50,449 nt of DNA from Type-B symbiont of Plautia stali (GCA_001485295.1 BBOA01000015.1:1-50449), one strand, 5' to 3'; numbered from the stretch's first letter, positions 1 through 9,329 are shown. The notes: a model not told the origin generated them from the sequence alone. Translations and numbers: made by a program.

Positions 1-155
1 GGATCCACCACGTTGTAGTTAAAGTTAAACATCGTGCGGTTAAAGCCTTCAAGCGGATCTCTGCGCTGCGCAGGCGCCTCGCTCACCGGCTTTGAACTAG
101 CACATCCAGCCAGAATGACGCTGGCAAAAACCAAGCTGGTCAGGCGGTAAGCCAT
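1..155 (-). CDS. mlaA: MlaA outer-membrane lipoprotein, N-terminal part (cut by window edge)
   Basis: Only the first 51 residues lie in the window. They begin MAYRLTSLVFASVILAGC, a lipoprotein signal peptide with the lipobox LAGC and Cys18 as the lipidated residue. After it comes RDPLEGFNRTMFNFNYNVVD, the conserved start of the mature MlaA (VacJ) domain. MlaA removes misplaced phospholipids from the outer leaflet of the outer membrane and passes them to the MlaC/MlaFEDB system. The ATG at 155 has a GGGAG ribosome-binding site just upstream. In E. coli the neighbour yfdC also lies beside mlaA; here the broken ccm cluster sits between them. What is visible is undamaged, but the rest cannot be judged. 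Confidence 0.9.
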   Translation of the reverse strand, partial: MAYRLTSLVFASVILAGCASSKPVSEAPAQRRDPLEGFNRTMFNFNYNVVD

Positions 156-190
156 TATTATCTCCCTGTGCGGTTTAATAAAGTATCGCT

Positions 191-980
191 TCAGGGCTGC
201 TCTTGATTAATCTCCACAGCCATGTACTGATGACCATCCCAAGGAGTCACCGCGCTCAGACCAAACTAGTCGCCGGATTGCGGACTGGTGCTGCCGTCGC
301 GGGAAATACGCACTCGAACCTGTACCTAATGCTACGCCGAAAGCAGGTGCTCCGGCATAATGGCATTGCTGTCTCCAGCGTAAGTGATAACGCTAAGTAG
401 CTCAGGCAAGTGCTTAACGGCCACGGGCAACAGTGAAACATCGTCAGAAACAGAAATATACATGACTCCGCCCGGCGGTAAAATTTTTTCTACCTCCGGC
501 GTCAACGTCACCGTCAGCGCCAGCTGCGTACGATCATCGTGCGACGTCGATTAGCTGCCGGTATCTATTTCAGCATAGTCTGCCAGGCGCTGATAGCCTA
601 GTCATACTGCTGCTTATAGGCATCAAACGCCAGCAGGCCAAGCGTGCGCAGGTTGCCGCCCCGCGGCGAGGAACAGGTCGCTGGCGGCTGCGCTGAATAA
701 TAATCAGCCGCCCAGCAGCGCGAACAACGCCGGGCCGTCCCAGAGGATCAGTGTCGAGACCATGTAGTCGATGATTTGCTGGCGGCTCTGGCTCTGCTTC
801 ATCAGTTCATACACCTTAAGCCGCATGTCCGCCACGATCACCGCGTTCGAGTCGGCGATGCTGTTGTTCTGGCACTTCGGGCAGCGGCAGCGAAGCAGTA
901 AGATCGCGGTACTGCTCCTCCTACATCGATCGCCGCCCACAGCCTAGCAGGCCGCAAAAAAGAAGAAGCAGGCGTTTCAC
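191..980 (-). pseudogene. ccmH: Cytochrome c maturation protein CcmH, internally deleted
   Basis: The N-terminal part carries the heme-lyase thioredoxin motif as CRCPKCQNNSIADSN and continues VYELMKQSQSRQQIIDYMVS. It then jumps to LLAFDAYKQQYD, which belongs near the end of the TPR (CcmI-like) half of the enterobacterial fusion protein, and finishes with VAVKHLPELL...DSNAIMPEHL and WDGHQYMAVEINQ. Most of the middle, including nearly all TPR repeats, is deleted. The TPR piece holds a TAG stop after KQQYD, and further frameshifts and stops follow. CcmH reduces apocytochrome c cysteines and ligates heme in the periplasm. The GTG start at 980 overlaps the ccmG stop (GTGA), showing the old operon coupling. 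Clearly non-functional. Confidence 0.85.
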
Positions 981-1392
981 GCGCTCTCCTTACTGTATTT
1001 CCGCCACAGCGGCAGCACTTTTCCTGCTGCCAGACGCGGGCGTTTAAATCTTCCGCGTGGCGGTAGCGGATAATGCCTTTGTCGTCGGTCAGAAAGGTTT
1101 CCGGCGCGTCATAGACGTCGAGATCCAGCCCCAGCATGCCGTCGCCGTCATACAGGCTGAGGGCGTAAGGGTTGCCTAGCGTATTGAGCTAGGTCACCGC
1201 TTTGGTGCGATCGTCTTTATAGTTGATGCCCACCACGCGGATGTCCTGCTCTGCCAGCGTATTCAAATACTGATTCTCGGCGCGGCAGATCGGATACCAA
1301 GTCGCCCAGACGTTGAGCAAGATCGGCTTGCCGTCGGTCAGGATCTGCTGGTCGTAGATCTCGCCTGGGCGATCGAGCGCCTCTAGCTTAAA
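977..1392 (-). pseudogene. ccmG: Thiol:disulfide interchange protein CcmG/DsbE, broken
   Basis: The recognisable segments are LEALDRPGEIYDQQILTDGK, LLNVWATWYPICRAENQYLN, VVGINYKDDRTKAV and DGMLGLDLDVYDAPETFLTD. The active-site motif should be W-C-P-T-C; here it reads W-Y-P-I-C, so the first catalytic cysteine is lost. A Trp codon after TKAVT has become TAG inside CTAG, and there is a frameshift near residue VWQQEK before the conserved end PLWRKYSKESA. The signal-anchor region is missing, because a deletion joins this gene to ccmF at about 1392. CcmG normally keeps apocytochrome c thiols reduced in the periplasm. Confidence 0.88.
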
Positions 1393-1955
1393 CAGCGGCC
1401 CAATGCCGAGCATCAGCGCGAACGGCACCATCAGCTAGCTGAACATGGTGTTAAAGAACGGCTCGCCCACCAAGATGCTGTCGAGGCCGAGCTGTTTGTG
1501 CACCACCAGCATCGCGGCAATCAGCAGCACGTTGTTGCCAAGCAGGAACGATTAGCGCGACTAGGTTTCATTCTGCACGCGACTGCGCACCTGGCCCCCT
1601 TGATGGCGTAGAGCAGCAGCGAGCTGCCGATGACGATCACCAAGAAAGCGAGGATAAACACGCCGCACGCCGGAGCGCACCAGAAAGGTGCCTAGCAGGC
1701 TGAGGGAAAAGACGGTGATCGCCAGCAGCATGGTCCAAGTCTTAAAGGTGCCGCATTTTTCTGTCACCGCCAGCGAATGCATCAGCACGGTATCCCCCAG
1801 CCACGGCATAAAAAAGGAGGTGTTCTCGACCGGATCCCAGAACCACCAGCCGCCGCATCCGAGTTCGTAATATGCCCAGACGGATCCCAGCACGATGCCA
1901 ACAATCAGGAACACCTAGGCAGCGGTGGTCTGGGGACGCGACCAGCGCGGCGGTA
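1393..1955 (-). pseudogene. ccmF: Heme lyase subunit CcmF, truncated and frameshifted
   Basis: The WWD heme-handling signature is still readable as [16 protein letters not shown], followed by [18 protein letters not shown] and [11 protein letters not shown]. Later segments SFLLGNNVLLIAAMLVV and LVGEPFFNTMFS*LMVPFAL match the C-terminal half. At least two Trp codons have become TAG (before [10 protein letters not shown] and before LMVPFAL), a frameshift follows RSGV, and one bundle of residues around HKQLG is shortened. The N-terminal third is missing: a deletion joins the gene to the start of ccmE at about 1955. CcmF normally forms the heme lyase with CcmH in the inner membrane. Confidence 0.88.
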
Positions 1956-2049
1956 ACGTAGCGCTTACATAACCAGCGACGTGGCGAGGGCCTAGCACCA
2001 TCAGAATCGCCACAACCACTTACAGACGCTGACGACGACAGGTATTCAC
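1956..2049 (-). pseudogene. ccmE: Heme chaperone CcmE, N-terminal fragment
   Basis: Only about 30 codons remain. From the GTG at 2049 the frame reads VNTCRRQRL, then a stop where the family has Trp, then VVVAILMVLG. This matches the cytoplasmic tip and membrane anchor of CcmE (E. coli MNIRRKNRLW...). The heme-binding domain with its essential histidine is deleted, and the sequence runs directly into the middle of ccmF. A purine-rich CAGGAG lies upstream of the start. The call rests mainly on position between ccmD and ccmF. Confidence 0.65.
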
Positions 2050-2067
2050 ATTGAATCTCCTGCAGCT

Positions 2068-2229
2068 TCACCGGCGACTTGTTTCATCTTCGCCGAACGG
2101 ATCCGGCGCTCCCTAGACTGCAGCAGCCAGCCGAGCAGAATAAGGGTGCAAATCACCCGCCAGCCAGACGTAAAAGGCGTAGCCGCCCATGGCGAAAAAG
2201 GTGGACAGTGAAGAGAATGCGGGCATCAT
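2068..2229 (-). pseudogene. ccmD: Heme exporter protein CcmD, broken
   Basis: From the paired ATGs at 2229 the frame reads MMPAFSSLSTFFAMGGYAFY, then VWLAGDLHP, the typical short N-terminus and single membrane helix of CcmD. A frameshift after the helix and a TAG before GAPDPFGEDETSRR disrupt the tail. CcmD is a small membrane protein that helps release holo-CcmE from the CcmABC complex. The start overlaps the ccmC stop (ATGATG), preserving the ancestral gene overlap. Confidence 0.7.
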
Positions 2230-2920
2230 GCTTTACGGCCTCCGTTGGCAAGGTCCGCGACCCAAGGACAGTGACGTTCGGTGTAGAGGATCAGGTTGCG
2301 CAGGCGCATCAGCGGCAGAGTAACAAACAGCGGCAGATAGCCGAGGATCGCCCAGCGCAGCGGCGTGCGCGCTCGCCTGCTGCAGAATGCCTGACGAGCC
2401 CTGATGCAGGGTGTTCCAACACTGCAACGAGAAGTGAATAATCGGCAGATTGACCACGCCGACCAAGATCAGAATGCCAGCCGCGCGTCCCGCCGTGCGG
2501 CAGTCGTTGAACGACTGATAGAACGCCGACTGATAGAACACCATTACGCCTATTATAGAGGAGCTCCGAGGTCAGGTGCGCATCCCAGATCCACCAAGTG
2601 CCCCTACCGGCTTGCCCTAGGCGAACCGGTGATCAGAGCGATAAAGGTAAAGACCGCGCCGACCGGCGCCATCGCGGTCGAGACCAGATCCGCCATATTT
2701 ATCTGCCGAACCAGACCAATAAAAGCAGCGACCGCTATCGCGGCATAGACACCCATCGACTACATCGCCGCCGGCACATGAATATACATAATGCGGAAGC
2801 TGTAGCGTCAGCGCCATTGCCAGCTAACTGCTGAAATCGAGCGACAGCAGCAGCGCCGCCAGCGGCGACAGTAAGATCAGAAGAAGATCGACTCCGCGCC
2901 AGTAAGCCGTATTTTTCGCA
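2226..2920 (-). pseudogene. ccmC: Heme export protein CcmC, frameshifted
   Basis: Recognisable segments are SYRIMYIHVPAAM, VAAFIGLVRQINMADLV, AGRAAGILILVGVVNLPIIH with the following FSLQCWNTLHQGSSG, and the C-terminal WVADLANGGRK. They come from three reading frames and are interrupted by stops, including a Trp to TAG change after HVPAAM and the loss of the WWVWD core (around the WGTWWVWDARLTS segment). CcmC delivers heme to CcmE in the inner membrane. The 5' end runs directly into the ccmA remnant, so ccmB is completely deleted between them. Confidence 0.85.
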
Positions 2921-3372
2921 CCCGCGCATGGCTTTTAGCAGATTCTGATGGGTGGTAAGAATAACCGATCCGCCCTGTTCGGCATGTTAAGTAAAGTGCC
3001 TCATTAATTTCTCCACACCCTCTTTGTCTATCGCCGTGAGCGGCTCATTCAAGATCCACAGCGCGGCCTCGCTAAGCCAGAGCCAGGTCAGCGCCACGCG
3101 GCGCTGACCCGCGGAGAGCTGCGCCACCGGCACCTCTTCATAGCCCAGCAGATCGGCGCACGCCAGCGCTTCAAAAAGATGCCACTGTTCGCGCTGTTGA
3201 CCCGTCAGCTGGCCCTGTCAGCGCACCTCGTCCTCTTACGGGCGGCTTAGCCCCCCCGCCAGCAGACGCAGCAGCGAGGTTTTACCGGCACCGTTTGGTC
3301 CTTCGATGCTTGATGTTTACGCCTCTTCCGAGGTGAATATGCTTAAAAAATGCTCTGCATTAAAACTTTGTA
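2921..3372 (-). pseudogene. ccmA: Heme exporter ATPase CcmA, broken
   Basis: The Walker A motif is intact as EGPNGAGKTSLLRLLAGG and the ABC signature reads [16 protein letters not shown]. Walker B has decayed to [12 protein letters not shown], with Asp changed to Asn. Stops occur after LSRP and in the linker before QGQLTGQQ, and the region between Walker A and the signature is shortened. The start region has lost its conserved form (about 3372). CcmA energises release of holo-CcmE. The gene ends at the junction with ccmC at about 2920. Confidence 0.82.
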
Positions 3373-3458
3373 ACGCTTCATTGGAAATGATAGTTACATT
3401 TCGCCTTTGCCAAAACAGGCTACGCTATTAAGCGTAGCAATTATAATAAGGAGCAAAC

Positions 3459-4292
3459 ATGAAACTTTCCCCATCTGTTCACCAAGATAAAAACGATATC
3501 GACAGCGAAGAAAAAGAGCATGGAGAGGAGATCGAGGTCGACGAAGACGCCCTACCCTCGCGCGCGGCGGCGATACATGAAGAGATGGCGAAAAGGAGTT
3601 AGAACGCGACGGAATGGCACTGCTCTGGTCGGCGATTGCGGCCGGTCTGTCGGTCACTGATGGCAAAAGGGATTTTTCAGGTGCATCTCAATGGCCTGCC
3701 CGGCGCCTTTTTGCTGGAAAATCTGGGCTACACCTTAAGCCTTGTCATCAATGTCATTATGGCGTGCTAGCAGCTGTTTACCGAAAACACGGTGATGGCG
3801 GTGCTGCCGGTTATGCACAAACTGACGATGGGCAATATCAGCCTGCTGCTGCGGTGGGGACTAGTGCTGCTGGGCAACCTGATCGGCACCGCGCTCGCCT
3901 TTGCGGAGATGCCGATTTTCGACAACGCGACGCGCCAAGCGTTTAGCGCCATCAGCTAGAAAGTGATGGAAAACACTGCTAGCGAGATATTCGCTAATGC
4001 GTTGATTTCCGTTTGGATTATCGTTACGATGGTGTAGATGATGCCGTATGTGGGCACCACCAAGCTAGTCGTTACCGTGATGATGACTTGGCTAGTCGAG
4101 CTGGGCGATCTGGCGCATATCGTGGTGGGCTCTGTGGAAATCCTCTATCTGGTCTTTAACGGCCAAGTAAGCCGACAAGGGTTTATCTGGCCGTTCACGC
4201 TGCCGCCGCTGCTGGACAATATTACCGGCGGCACGCTAATCTTCGCACTGATCATCCATGCGCAGATCCGCAACAATATGAGCGGGCGGTAA
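3459..4292 (+). pseudogene. yfdC: Formate/nitrite transporter family protein YfdC, broken
   Basis: The start at 3459 has the ribosome-binding site AAGGAG. The readable acidic N-terminus EKEHGEEIEVDEDALPSRAA and then MALLWSAIAAGLS match E. coli YfdC, a membrane protein of the FNT family. Later segments are QLFTENTVMAVLPVMHKLTM, VLLGNLIGTALAFAEMPIF and AHIVVGSVEILYLVFNG. Frameshifts lie after AIHEEMA and after TD. In-frame TAG stops replace expected residues before QLFTEN, in IS*KVMENT and in MV*MMPYVG; the last two are Trp codons in relatives. The C-terminal charged tail is cut by TAA at 4292. Non-functional. Confidence 0.9.
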
Positions 4293-4331
4293 AACAGGAG
4301 AAGCAGCGCTAAGCTGTTAAGAAAATGAGCG

Positions 4332-4366
4332 AACGCGCCGCCGTTGGGTTATTCTTGCGGCGCGTT
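4332..4366 (+). terminator. Hairpin after yfdC
   Basis: A perfect ten-base-pair stem, AACGCGCCGC with GCGGCGCGTT, spans a 15-base loop and is followed by TGCGCT. It lies 40 bases past the yfdC remnant and just before the tRNA-Arg gene. The U-tract is poor, so termination strength is uncertain. Confidence 0.5.
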
Positions 4367-4387
4367 TGCGCTATGCTGCGCGTCGCG

Positions 4388-4462
4388 GTCCCCTTAGTTA
4401 AAGGGATATAACGAGCCCCTCCTAAGGGCTAGTTGCAGGTTCGATTCCTGCAGGGGACGCCA
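4388..4462 (+). tRNA. argW: tRNA-Arg(CCT)
   Basis: A complete cloverleaf with acceptor stem GTCCCCT/AGGGGAC, anticodon loop CTCCTAA (anticodon CCT, reading AGG), T-loop GGTTCGATTCC and an encoded CCA end. It is nearly identical to E. coli argW, which sits in the same place next to yfdC. The 3' half of argW is a common integration site for temperate phages and islands, which fits the integrase remnant that follows in the same orientation. Confidence 0.95.
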
Positions 4463-4601
4463 TCCTGACCCGCTTCTACCGATACGAACCAACCCGCTGC
4501 CCTGCTTGATTTCAGGCCTGTCTGAGCAAAATCGATACGAACCCCGGTTTTTGCGGGCATATTGTGGTCACAACGTAACTTGCATCCAGAATTATGCCCG
4601 C

Positions 4602-5033
4602 ATGCTTACGGTAAAGCGGATCGGCGTCGCTAAACTTAAGGATAAGTCATATCGCCTAGCTGACGCAGGAAGCCTTTCCCTTTTTGTCTCGCCTACCGGG
4701 GAAAAGGTGTAGCGCCTCCGCTACCGTTTTGACGGCAAAGAGAAAACGCTGGTCATTGGTCCCTGCCCGTAGATATCCCTGACAGAAGCGCGCGCGACAG
4801 TCGGAAGCGAAAAATGAAACTACTGTCTGGCGTCGATCCTGCTCAGCAAAAACAGGCAAAGAAGAAGAAAAGGTGCCGGACGCCTAGACCTTCGCTGGCA
4901 TCTCCAAAGAGTGGTATGCCCACAAATCCGTCGTGTGGTCGGAAAAATATGCAGCCGAACTGCGCTGTATGTTCGATAACGACATTCTGCCGCTCATAGG
5001 TCATATGCAGATAGACGAGATTGAGCTCTAGAG
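4602..5033 (+). pseudogene. P4-type tyrosine recombinase (integrase), N-terminal remnant
   Basis: From ATG 4602 the frame reads MLTVKRIGVAKLKDKSYRLA and then LFVSPTGEKV, a TAG where relatives have Trp, then RLRYRFDGKEKTLVIGPCP and LTEARATV. This is the arm-binding DUF4102 domain of P4/IntS-like integrases. A second frame continues with ISKEWYAHKSVVWSEKYAAE and [19 protein letters not shown], the start of the core-binding domain. The catalytic domain is deleted, because ypdA sequence begins immediately afterwards. No other gene of the former island is visible, and I could not find a second copy of the tRNA 3' end marking attR. Confidence 0.85.
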
Positions 5034-5288
5034 CTGCCCTGCCGCGGCAAAGGCGTGGTGACGCTAAGCGTGAAGGCTCACGGCGATCGGGTGCGTATCG
5101 CCGTACGCGACACCGGGCCAAGCATCAGCGACGAGGTGATGCAGCGCGTGGCGAACTATGAAATGTCGGGCAACAAGATCGGCCTGCTGAATGTGCATCA
5201 CCGCGTCAAAAAGCTGCGCGATCTCGCGTGTCAGGTGCCGGTCAGCCGCAGCAAGGTCAAGCGCTTTCGCGAGCTGATGCGCCTGTAA
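5034..5288 (+). pseudogene. Fused remnant of YpdA histidine kinase and YpdB response regulator
   Basis: The first part, [20 protein letters not shown] followed by [13 protein letters not shown] and [15 protein letters not shown], is the ATP-binding end of the LytS-type kinase YpdA (PyrS), with a G-box-like region. It then reads straight into [18 protein letters not shown], the last residues of the LytTR DNA-binding domain of YpdB (PyrR). In E. coli the two genes are adjacent in this order. A deletion has removed the YpdA C-terminus and almost all of YpdB but left an open frame. The pair senses extracellular pyruvate and controls yhjX. The product cannot work as either protein. Confidence 0.82.
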
Positions 5289-5353
5289 GCGAACAGGCGC
5301 ATCAATGTTAATCGCTTCATTCACCTGCGCCCGTACCTGTAGCGCCAACAAAA

Positions 5354-5373
5354 AAACGGCCCGCTGGCCGTTT
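5354..5373 (-). terminator. Rho-independent terminator of glk
   Basis: Read on the minus strand, AAACGGCC and GGCCGTTT form an eight-base-pair stem around a four-base loop, followed by further T residues. It lies ten bases beyond the glk stop. Confidence 0.85.
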
Positions 5374-5383
5374 CAGAAGAGAT

Positions 5384-6349
5384 TTACAGAATACGCCCCA
5401 GCGTCTGTCGCAGATGCGCGCCTGCGCCTAACAAGCCAGGCTGATCGTGGGTGATCATATAGACCGGAATGCGGGAAACGTAGTCGCGGAAGCGCCCTTT
5501 ATCTTCAAAAGCGGCGCGGAAGCCAGACGCCTTAAAGAATTCAAGGAAGCGCGGCACGATGCCGCCGGCGATATAAACGCCACCGAAGGTGCCGAGGTTA
5601 AGCGCCAAGTTACCGCCGAAACGCCCCATAATCACGCAGAACAGCGACAGCGCGCGACGGCAGTCAGTGCAGCTGTGGGCCAGCGCGCGCTCAGAGACAT
5701 CCTTCGGCTTAAGGTTTTCCGGCACGCGGTTGTCTGCCCTGACGATGGCGCGATAGAGGTTAACTAGCCCGGCGCCGGACAGCACGCGCTCTGCCGACAC
5801 ATGGCCCAGCTCGGCGCGCAGCACCTCGAGGATCAAATATTCTTCGTCGCTGTTGGCGGCGAAATCGACGTGGCCGCCCTCGCCTGGCAGGCTGACCCAG
5901 CGTCGATCGACATGCACCAGATGGCTGACGCCTAGACCGGTGCCCGCGCCGTAAATCGCGATAGGTTTATCCTTCACCGGCTCGACGCCGCCGAACTGGA
6001 TCACATGCTCGGCCGTTAGCATCGGAATCGTCATCGAAACGGCGGTGAAGTCGTTGATGATTTCAAGGTGATCGAAGCCAAGGCTGGCTTTCATTTTGCT
6101 GGTGGAAAAAGCCCAGTCATGGTTGGTCATTTCGATCCAGTCTTCCGTAATAGGGCAAGCAATAGCGATGCAGCCGTCTTTTACACTATGCAGCTGCTCG
6201 CCAAGGTAGTGGCGGATGACAGCTTCGAGGCTGTCATAATCTAAAGTTGAGAATGTTTTGGCTTGGGAGATGCTACCGGTTTCCACCTCACACAGGGCGA
6301 GTCGCGCGTTAGTGCCGCCGACGTCGCCGACCAAGGCATAAGTTGTCAT
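5384..6349 (-). CDS. glk: Glucokinase
   Basis: An intact 321-residue protein, the usual length for enterobacterial Glk. It phosphorylates glucose to glucose 6-phosphate with ATP in the cytoplasm. The N-terminal phosphate-binding motif [12 protein letters not shown] lies at residues 8-19, the catalytic Asp100 in [10 protein letters not shown], and a glycine-rich loop in YGAGTGLG near residue 135. HVDFA and EILGHVSAE-type regions are also present ([21 protein letters not shown]). The ATG at 6349 corresponds to the E. coli start. The gene has its own terminator and is flanked by broken genes on both sides. It may handle glucose produced inside the cell, while the PTS (ptsHI, crr, also intact here) imports glucose. 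Confidence 0.97.
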   Translation of the reverse strand: MTTYALVGDVGGTNARLALCEVETGSISQAKTFSTLDYDSLEAVIRHYLGEQLHSVKDGCIAIACPITEDWIEMTNHDWAFSTSKMKASLGFDHLEIINDFTAVSMTIPMLTAEHVIQFGGVEPVKDKPIAIYGAGTGLGVSHLVHVDRRWVSLPGEGGHVDFAANSDEEYLILEVLRAELGHVSAERVLSGAGLVNLYRAIVRADNRVPENLKPKDVSERALAHSCTDCRRALSLFCVIMGRFGGNLALNLGTFGGVYIAGGIVPRFLEFFKASGFRAAFEDKGRFRDYVSRIPVYMITHDQPGLLGAGAHLRQTLGRIL

Positions 6350-6516
6350 TCTTTTGTTGCTCCGCTTGGGGTCCCTAAGATGCAGGACACTATAAAAGTC
6401 TGCCGGTAAAACAACAACGCTCGCTACGACAAAAGGCGAGCGTTGAAGGTAGTGCGGACAGCCTACCCGTCCAGCAAGACGCTTGACCGCGGCAACATTC
6501 CGAATCTTATCCTCTG

Positions 6517-7421
<905 letters not shown>

Positions 7422-7431
7422 ACCTCTTAGC

Positions 7432-7451
7432 CGCCCGGCTGACGCCGGGCG
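7432..7451 (+). terminator. Terminator after the aldo/keto reductase remnant
   Basis: CGCCCGGC and GCCGGGCG form an eight-base-pair stem around TGAC, followed by TTTC. It lies ten bases past the stop of the remnant. Confidence 0.7.
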
Positions 7452-7587
7452 TTTCGGCAAACGGAATTGTCTCAATCCCCTTTTTCTTCAGAATTTCCTC
7501 GCAATTGTCAGCGACACTCTACTCGCCACACAAGCAATATGTGAGCACAATGCCCGCAGCAGTCCCGCCGCTGACAAGGAGAAAAAG

Positions 7588-7905
7588 ATGAAATTCGCGA
7601 TTTTTGCTGTTTTGCTGACCTGCCTGTCGCCATTGGCGATCCACAACGTTCAGGCTGCCGGAGCCACCATTAATCTGGCGCCGGGCGTGACGCTACATCT
7701 GACAGACCGCGATCGTCGCGGTTACTACTGGGACGGCGGCCGCTGGCGAGAGCCGCGCTGGTGGCACGACCGTTATCAATACAATAATCATCGCTGGTGG
7801 CGCCATGAAGAGTGGCGACGTCAGCAGCAGTGGAGTGGGGAGCGCGAGCAACGCCACCACTGGCCGAGGCGTAGTGTCATCACGACCGCCACACAATCGT
7901 CATGA
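7588..7905 (+). CDS. ypeC: Periplasmic DUF2502 protein YpeC
   Basis: A 105-residue protein with a signal peptide (MKFAIFAVLLTCLSPLAIHN, cleavage likely after VQA) and a mature part rich in Trp, Arg, His and Tyr, such as GGRWREPRWWHDRYQYNN. This matches DUF2502/YpeC, whose function is unknown. The start has a strong AAGGAG site. The position between glk and mntH is the same as in E. coli. Oddity: the present frame ends SVITTATQSS, but the frame one base away ends HNRHDYHHHH and then TAA, which looks like the ancestral His-rich tail. The C-terminus has therefore probably suffered a one-base shift near residue 95, perhaps tolerated. Confidence 0.82.
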   Translation: MKFAIFAVLLTCLSPLAIHNVQAAGATINLAPGVTLHLTDRDRRGYYWDGGRWREPRWWHDRYQYNNHRWWRHEEWRRQQQWSGEREQRHHWPRRSVITTATQSS

Positions 7906-7923
7906 CTACCATCACCACCATTA

Positions 7924-7954
7924 AAAAAACGCCCGGTCGAACCGGGCGTTTTTT
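7924..7954. terminator. Bidirectional terminator between ypeC and mntH
   Basis: An A-run, then CGCCCGGT and ACCGGGCG around a three-base loop, then a T-run. The symmetry gives U-tracts in both directions, serving the convergent genes ypeC and mntH. Confidence 0.9.
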
Positions 7955-7958
7955 ATCT

Positions 7959-9197
7959 TTACAGACCGAGCACTTCGCCGACCAGCAAATAGCCGTTTAG
8001 CGCCACCACCAGAACCACGATAGCGTGGCCGGCGTTCTGCATCAGACGCGAATTGACCATCTCGCCCATGATGTCGAGGTTGCCGGTAAAGGAGAGCAGC
8101 GGCACCAGCGCCAGCGCGATGCCGAAGCTCAGCAGCACCTGGCTCATAACCAGAATACGCGTCGGATCCCAGCCTGCCATAATGACGATAAAGGAAGGCA
8201 GTATGGTAACCAGTCGGCGCACCCACAGCGGAATATGGAAGCGGATAAAGCCCTGCATCACCACTTGGCCGGCTAGCGTGCCCACCACGGTCGAGGAGAG
8301 TCCCGCCGCCACCAAGCTGAGGCCGAACACCGTCGTCGCCGCATGGCCGAGCAGCGGCGTCAGTGTCAGATAAGCCTGATCGAGTTCGGCGATGCCGCTG
8401 TGGCCGCTGAAGTGAAACGCGGCGGCGGCGGTCGCCATCATCGCCAAGTTAACAAAGCCGGCGATGGTCATGGCGATCGCCACGTCGAGCTTGGTCGAAG
8501 AGTAGCGCTGCCTTTTATTGCCGTTTTTCCCGCCCTGCGTCAGCGCCGAGTGGAGATAGATCACGTGAGGCATAATGGTCGCGCCCAGCACGCCCGCCGC
8601 GAGGAACACCGCATCCGAGGTCGGCAGTGAAGGCAGCGCCATGCCGATCACTAGCTTGCTGACTTTCGGCTGCGAGAAGAAAAGCTCGACGATATAGGCC
8701 ACCGCGACAAACAGCAGCAGGCCGCCAATCACCAGCTCCAGCGGTTTCTGGCCGCGGCTTTGCAGCATCAGGATCAGAAAAGTTGCTACGCCGGTCAGCA
8801 CCGCGCCCTGCAACAGCGAGATGCCGAGCAGCAGCTTAAAGCCGAGCGCCGCGCCGATAAACTCTGCCAGGTCCGTCGCCATAGCGATGATTTCCGCCTG
8901 CACCCAGTAAAACCAGACCGCCGGACGCGGAAAGCGATCGCGGATATGTTCAGCCAAGTTTTTACCAGTGGCAATGCCGAGCTTGGCGGACATCAGCTGA
9001 ATGACCATCGCCATAATATTGGCCCAGACCACCACCCACAGCAGCTTGTAGCCATAGGCGGCGCCCGCCTGAATGTTGGTGGCGAAGTTGCCTGGGTCGA
9101 TATAACCGATGGCGGCGATAAACGCCGGGCCAAGCAGCTCGAGCTTGATTTTTCTGGCTCCGTGAGCGGGACGCTCGGCGGTACGACTCTCAAACAT
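7959..9197 (-). CDS. mntH: Proton-coupled manganese transporter MntH (Nramp family)
   Basis: An intact 412-residue integral membrane protein with about eleven helices. The metal-binding DPGN motif of helix 1 is at residues 34-37 ([14 protein letters not shown]), and the helix 6 motif MPH appears in [16 protein letters not shown]. These are the residues that ligate Mn(II) in Nramp transporters. It imports manganese, and to some extent iron, with protons, and helps against oxidative stress. Palindromes of the MntR type overlap a good promoter about 105 bases upstream. The gene is divergent from nupC as in E. coli. No damage is seen, so manganese uptake seems to be under selection. Confidence 0.97.
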   Translation of the reverse strand: MFESRTAERPAHGARKIKLELLGPAFIAAIGYIDPGNFATNIQAGAAYGYKLLWVVVWANIMAMVIQLMSAKLGIATGKNLAEHIRDRFPRPAVWFYWVQAEIIAMATDLAEFIGAALGFKLLLGISLLQGAVLTGVATFLILMLQSRGQKPLELVIGGLLLFVAVAYIVELFFSQPKVSKLVIGMALPSLPTSDAVFLAAGVLGATIMPHVIYLHSALTQGGKNGNKRQRYSSTKLDVAIAMTIAGFVNLAMMATAAAAFHFSGHSGIAELDQAYLTLTPLLGHAATTVFGLSLVAAGLSSTVVGTLAGQVVMQGFIRFHIPLWVRRLVTILPSFIVIMAGWDPTRILVMSQVLLSFGIALALVPLLSFTGNLDIMGEMVNSRLMQNAGHAIVVLVVALNGYLLVGEVLGL

Positions 9198-9290
9198 AAT
9201 TCTCTACCTGTCTAAACGCGTGTTAACCCTGCCAGCTTATGGCCTGATCGCGGCAAGTGAAATGGGGTCTTCGTTATCGTTGTAATAGGT

Positions 9291-9329
9291 ATTGCTATAA
9301 ATAATAGCAATTGCTATAATTCTGGACAA
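9291..9329 (-). promoter_or_regulatory. mntH promoter with overlapping MntR-type operators
   Basis: On the minus strand TTGTCC (9324-9329) and TATTAT (9301-9306) are separated by 17 bases, a good sigma-70 promoter for mntH. The perfect palindrome ATAGCAATTGCTAT (9304-9317) covers the -10 and spacer. A second inverted pair, ATTGCTAT (9291-9298) and ATAGCAAT (9304-9311), overlaps it. The known MntR box of mntH contains ATAGC/GCTAT half sites, so repression by Mn-MntR is inferred. Confidence 0.65.

Noticed and set aside
191..4292. Reassignment of TAG to Trp or Gln, suggested by many in-frame TAGs where relatives have Trp
   Set aside because: The same genes also carry frameshifts, large deletions and lost active-site residues. 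Intact genes cysZ and talA end at family-conserved positions with TAG. Replaced residues are both Trp and Gln.
8760..9215. 151-codon plus-strand frame inside mntH
   Set aside because: It is the antisense shadow of the well-conserved mntH and shows no family resemblance.
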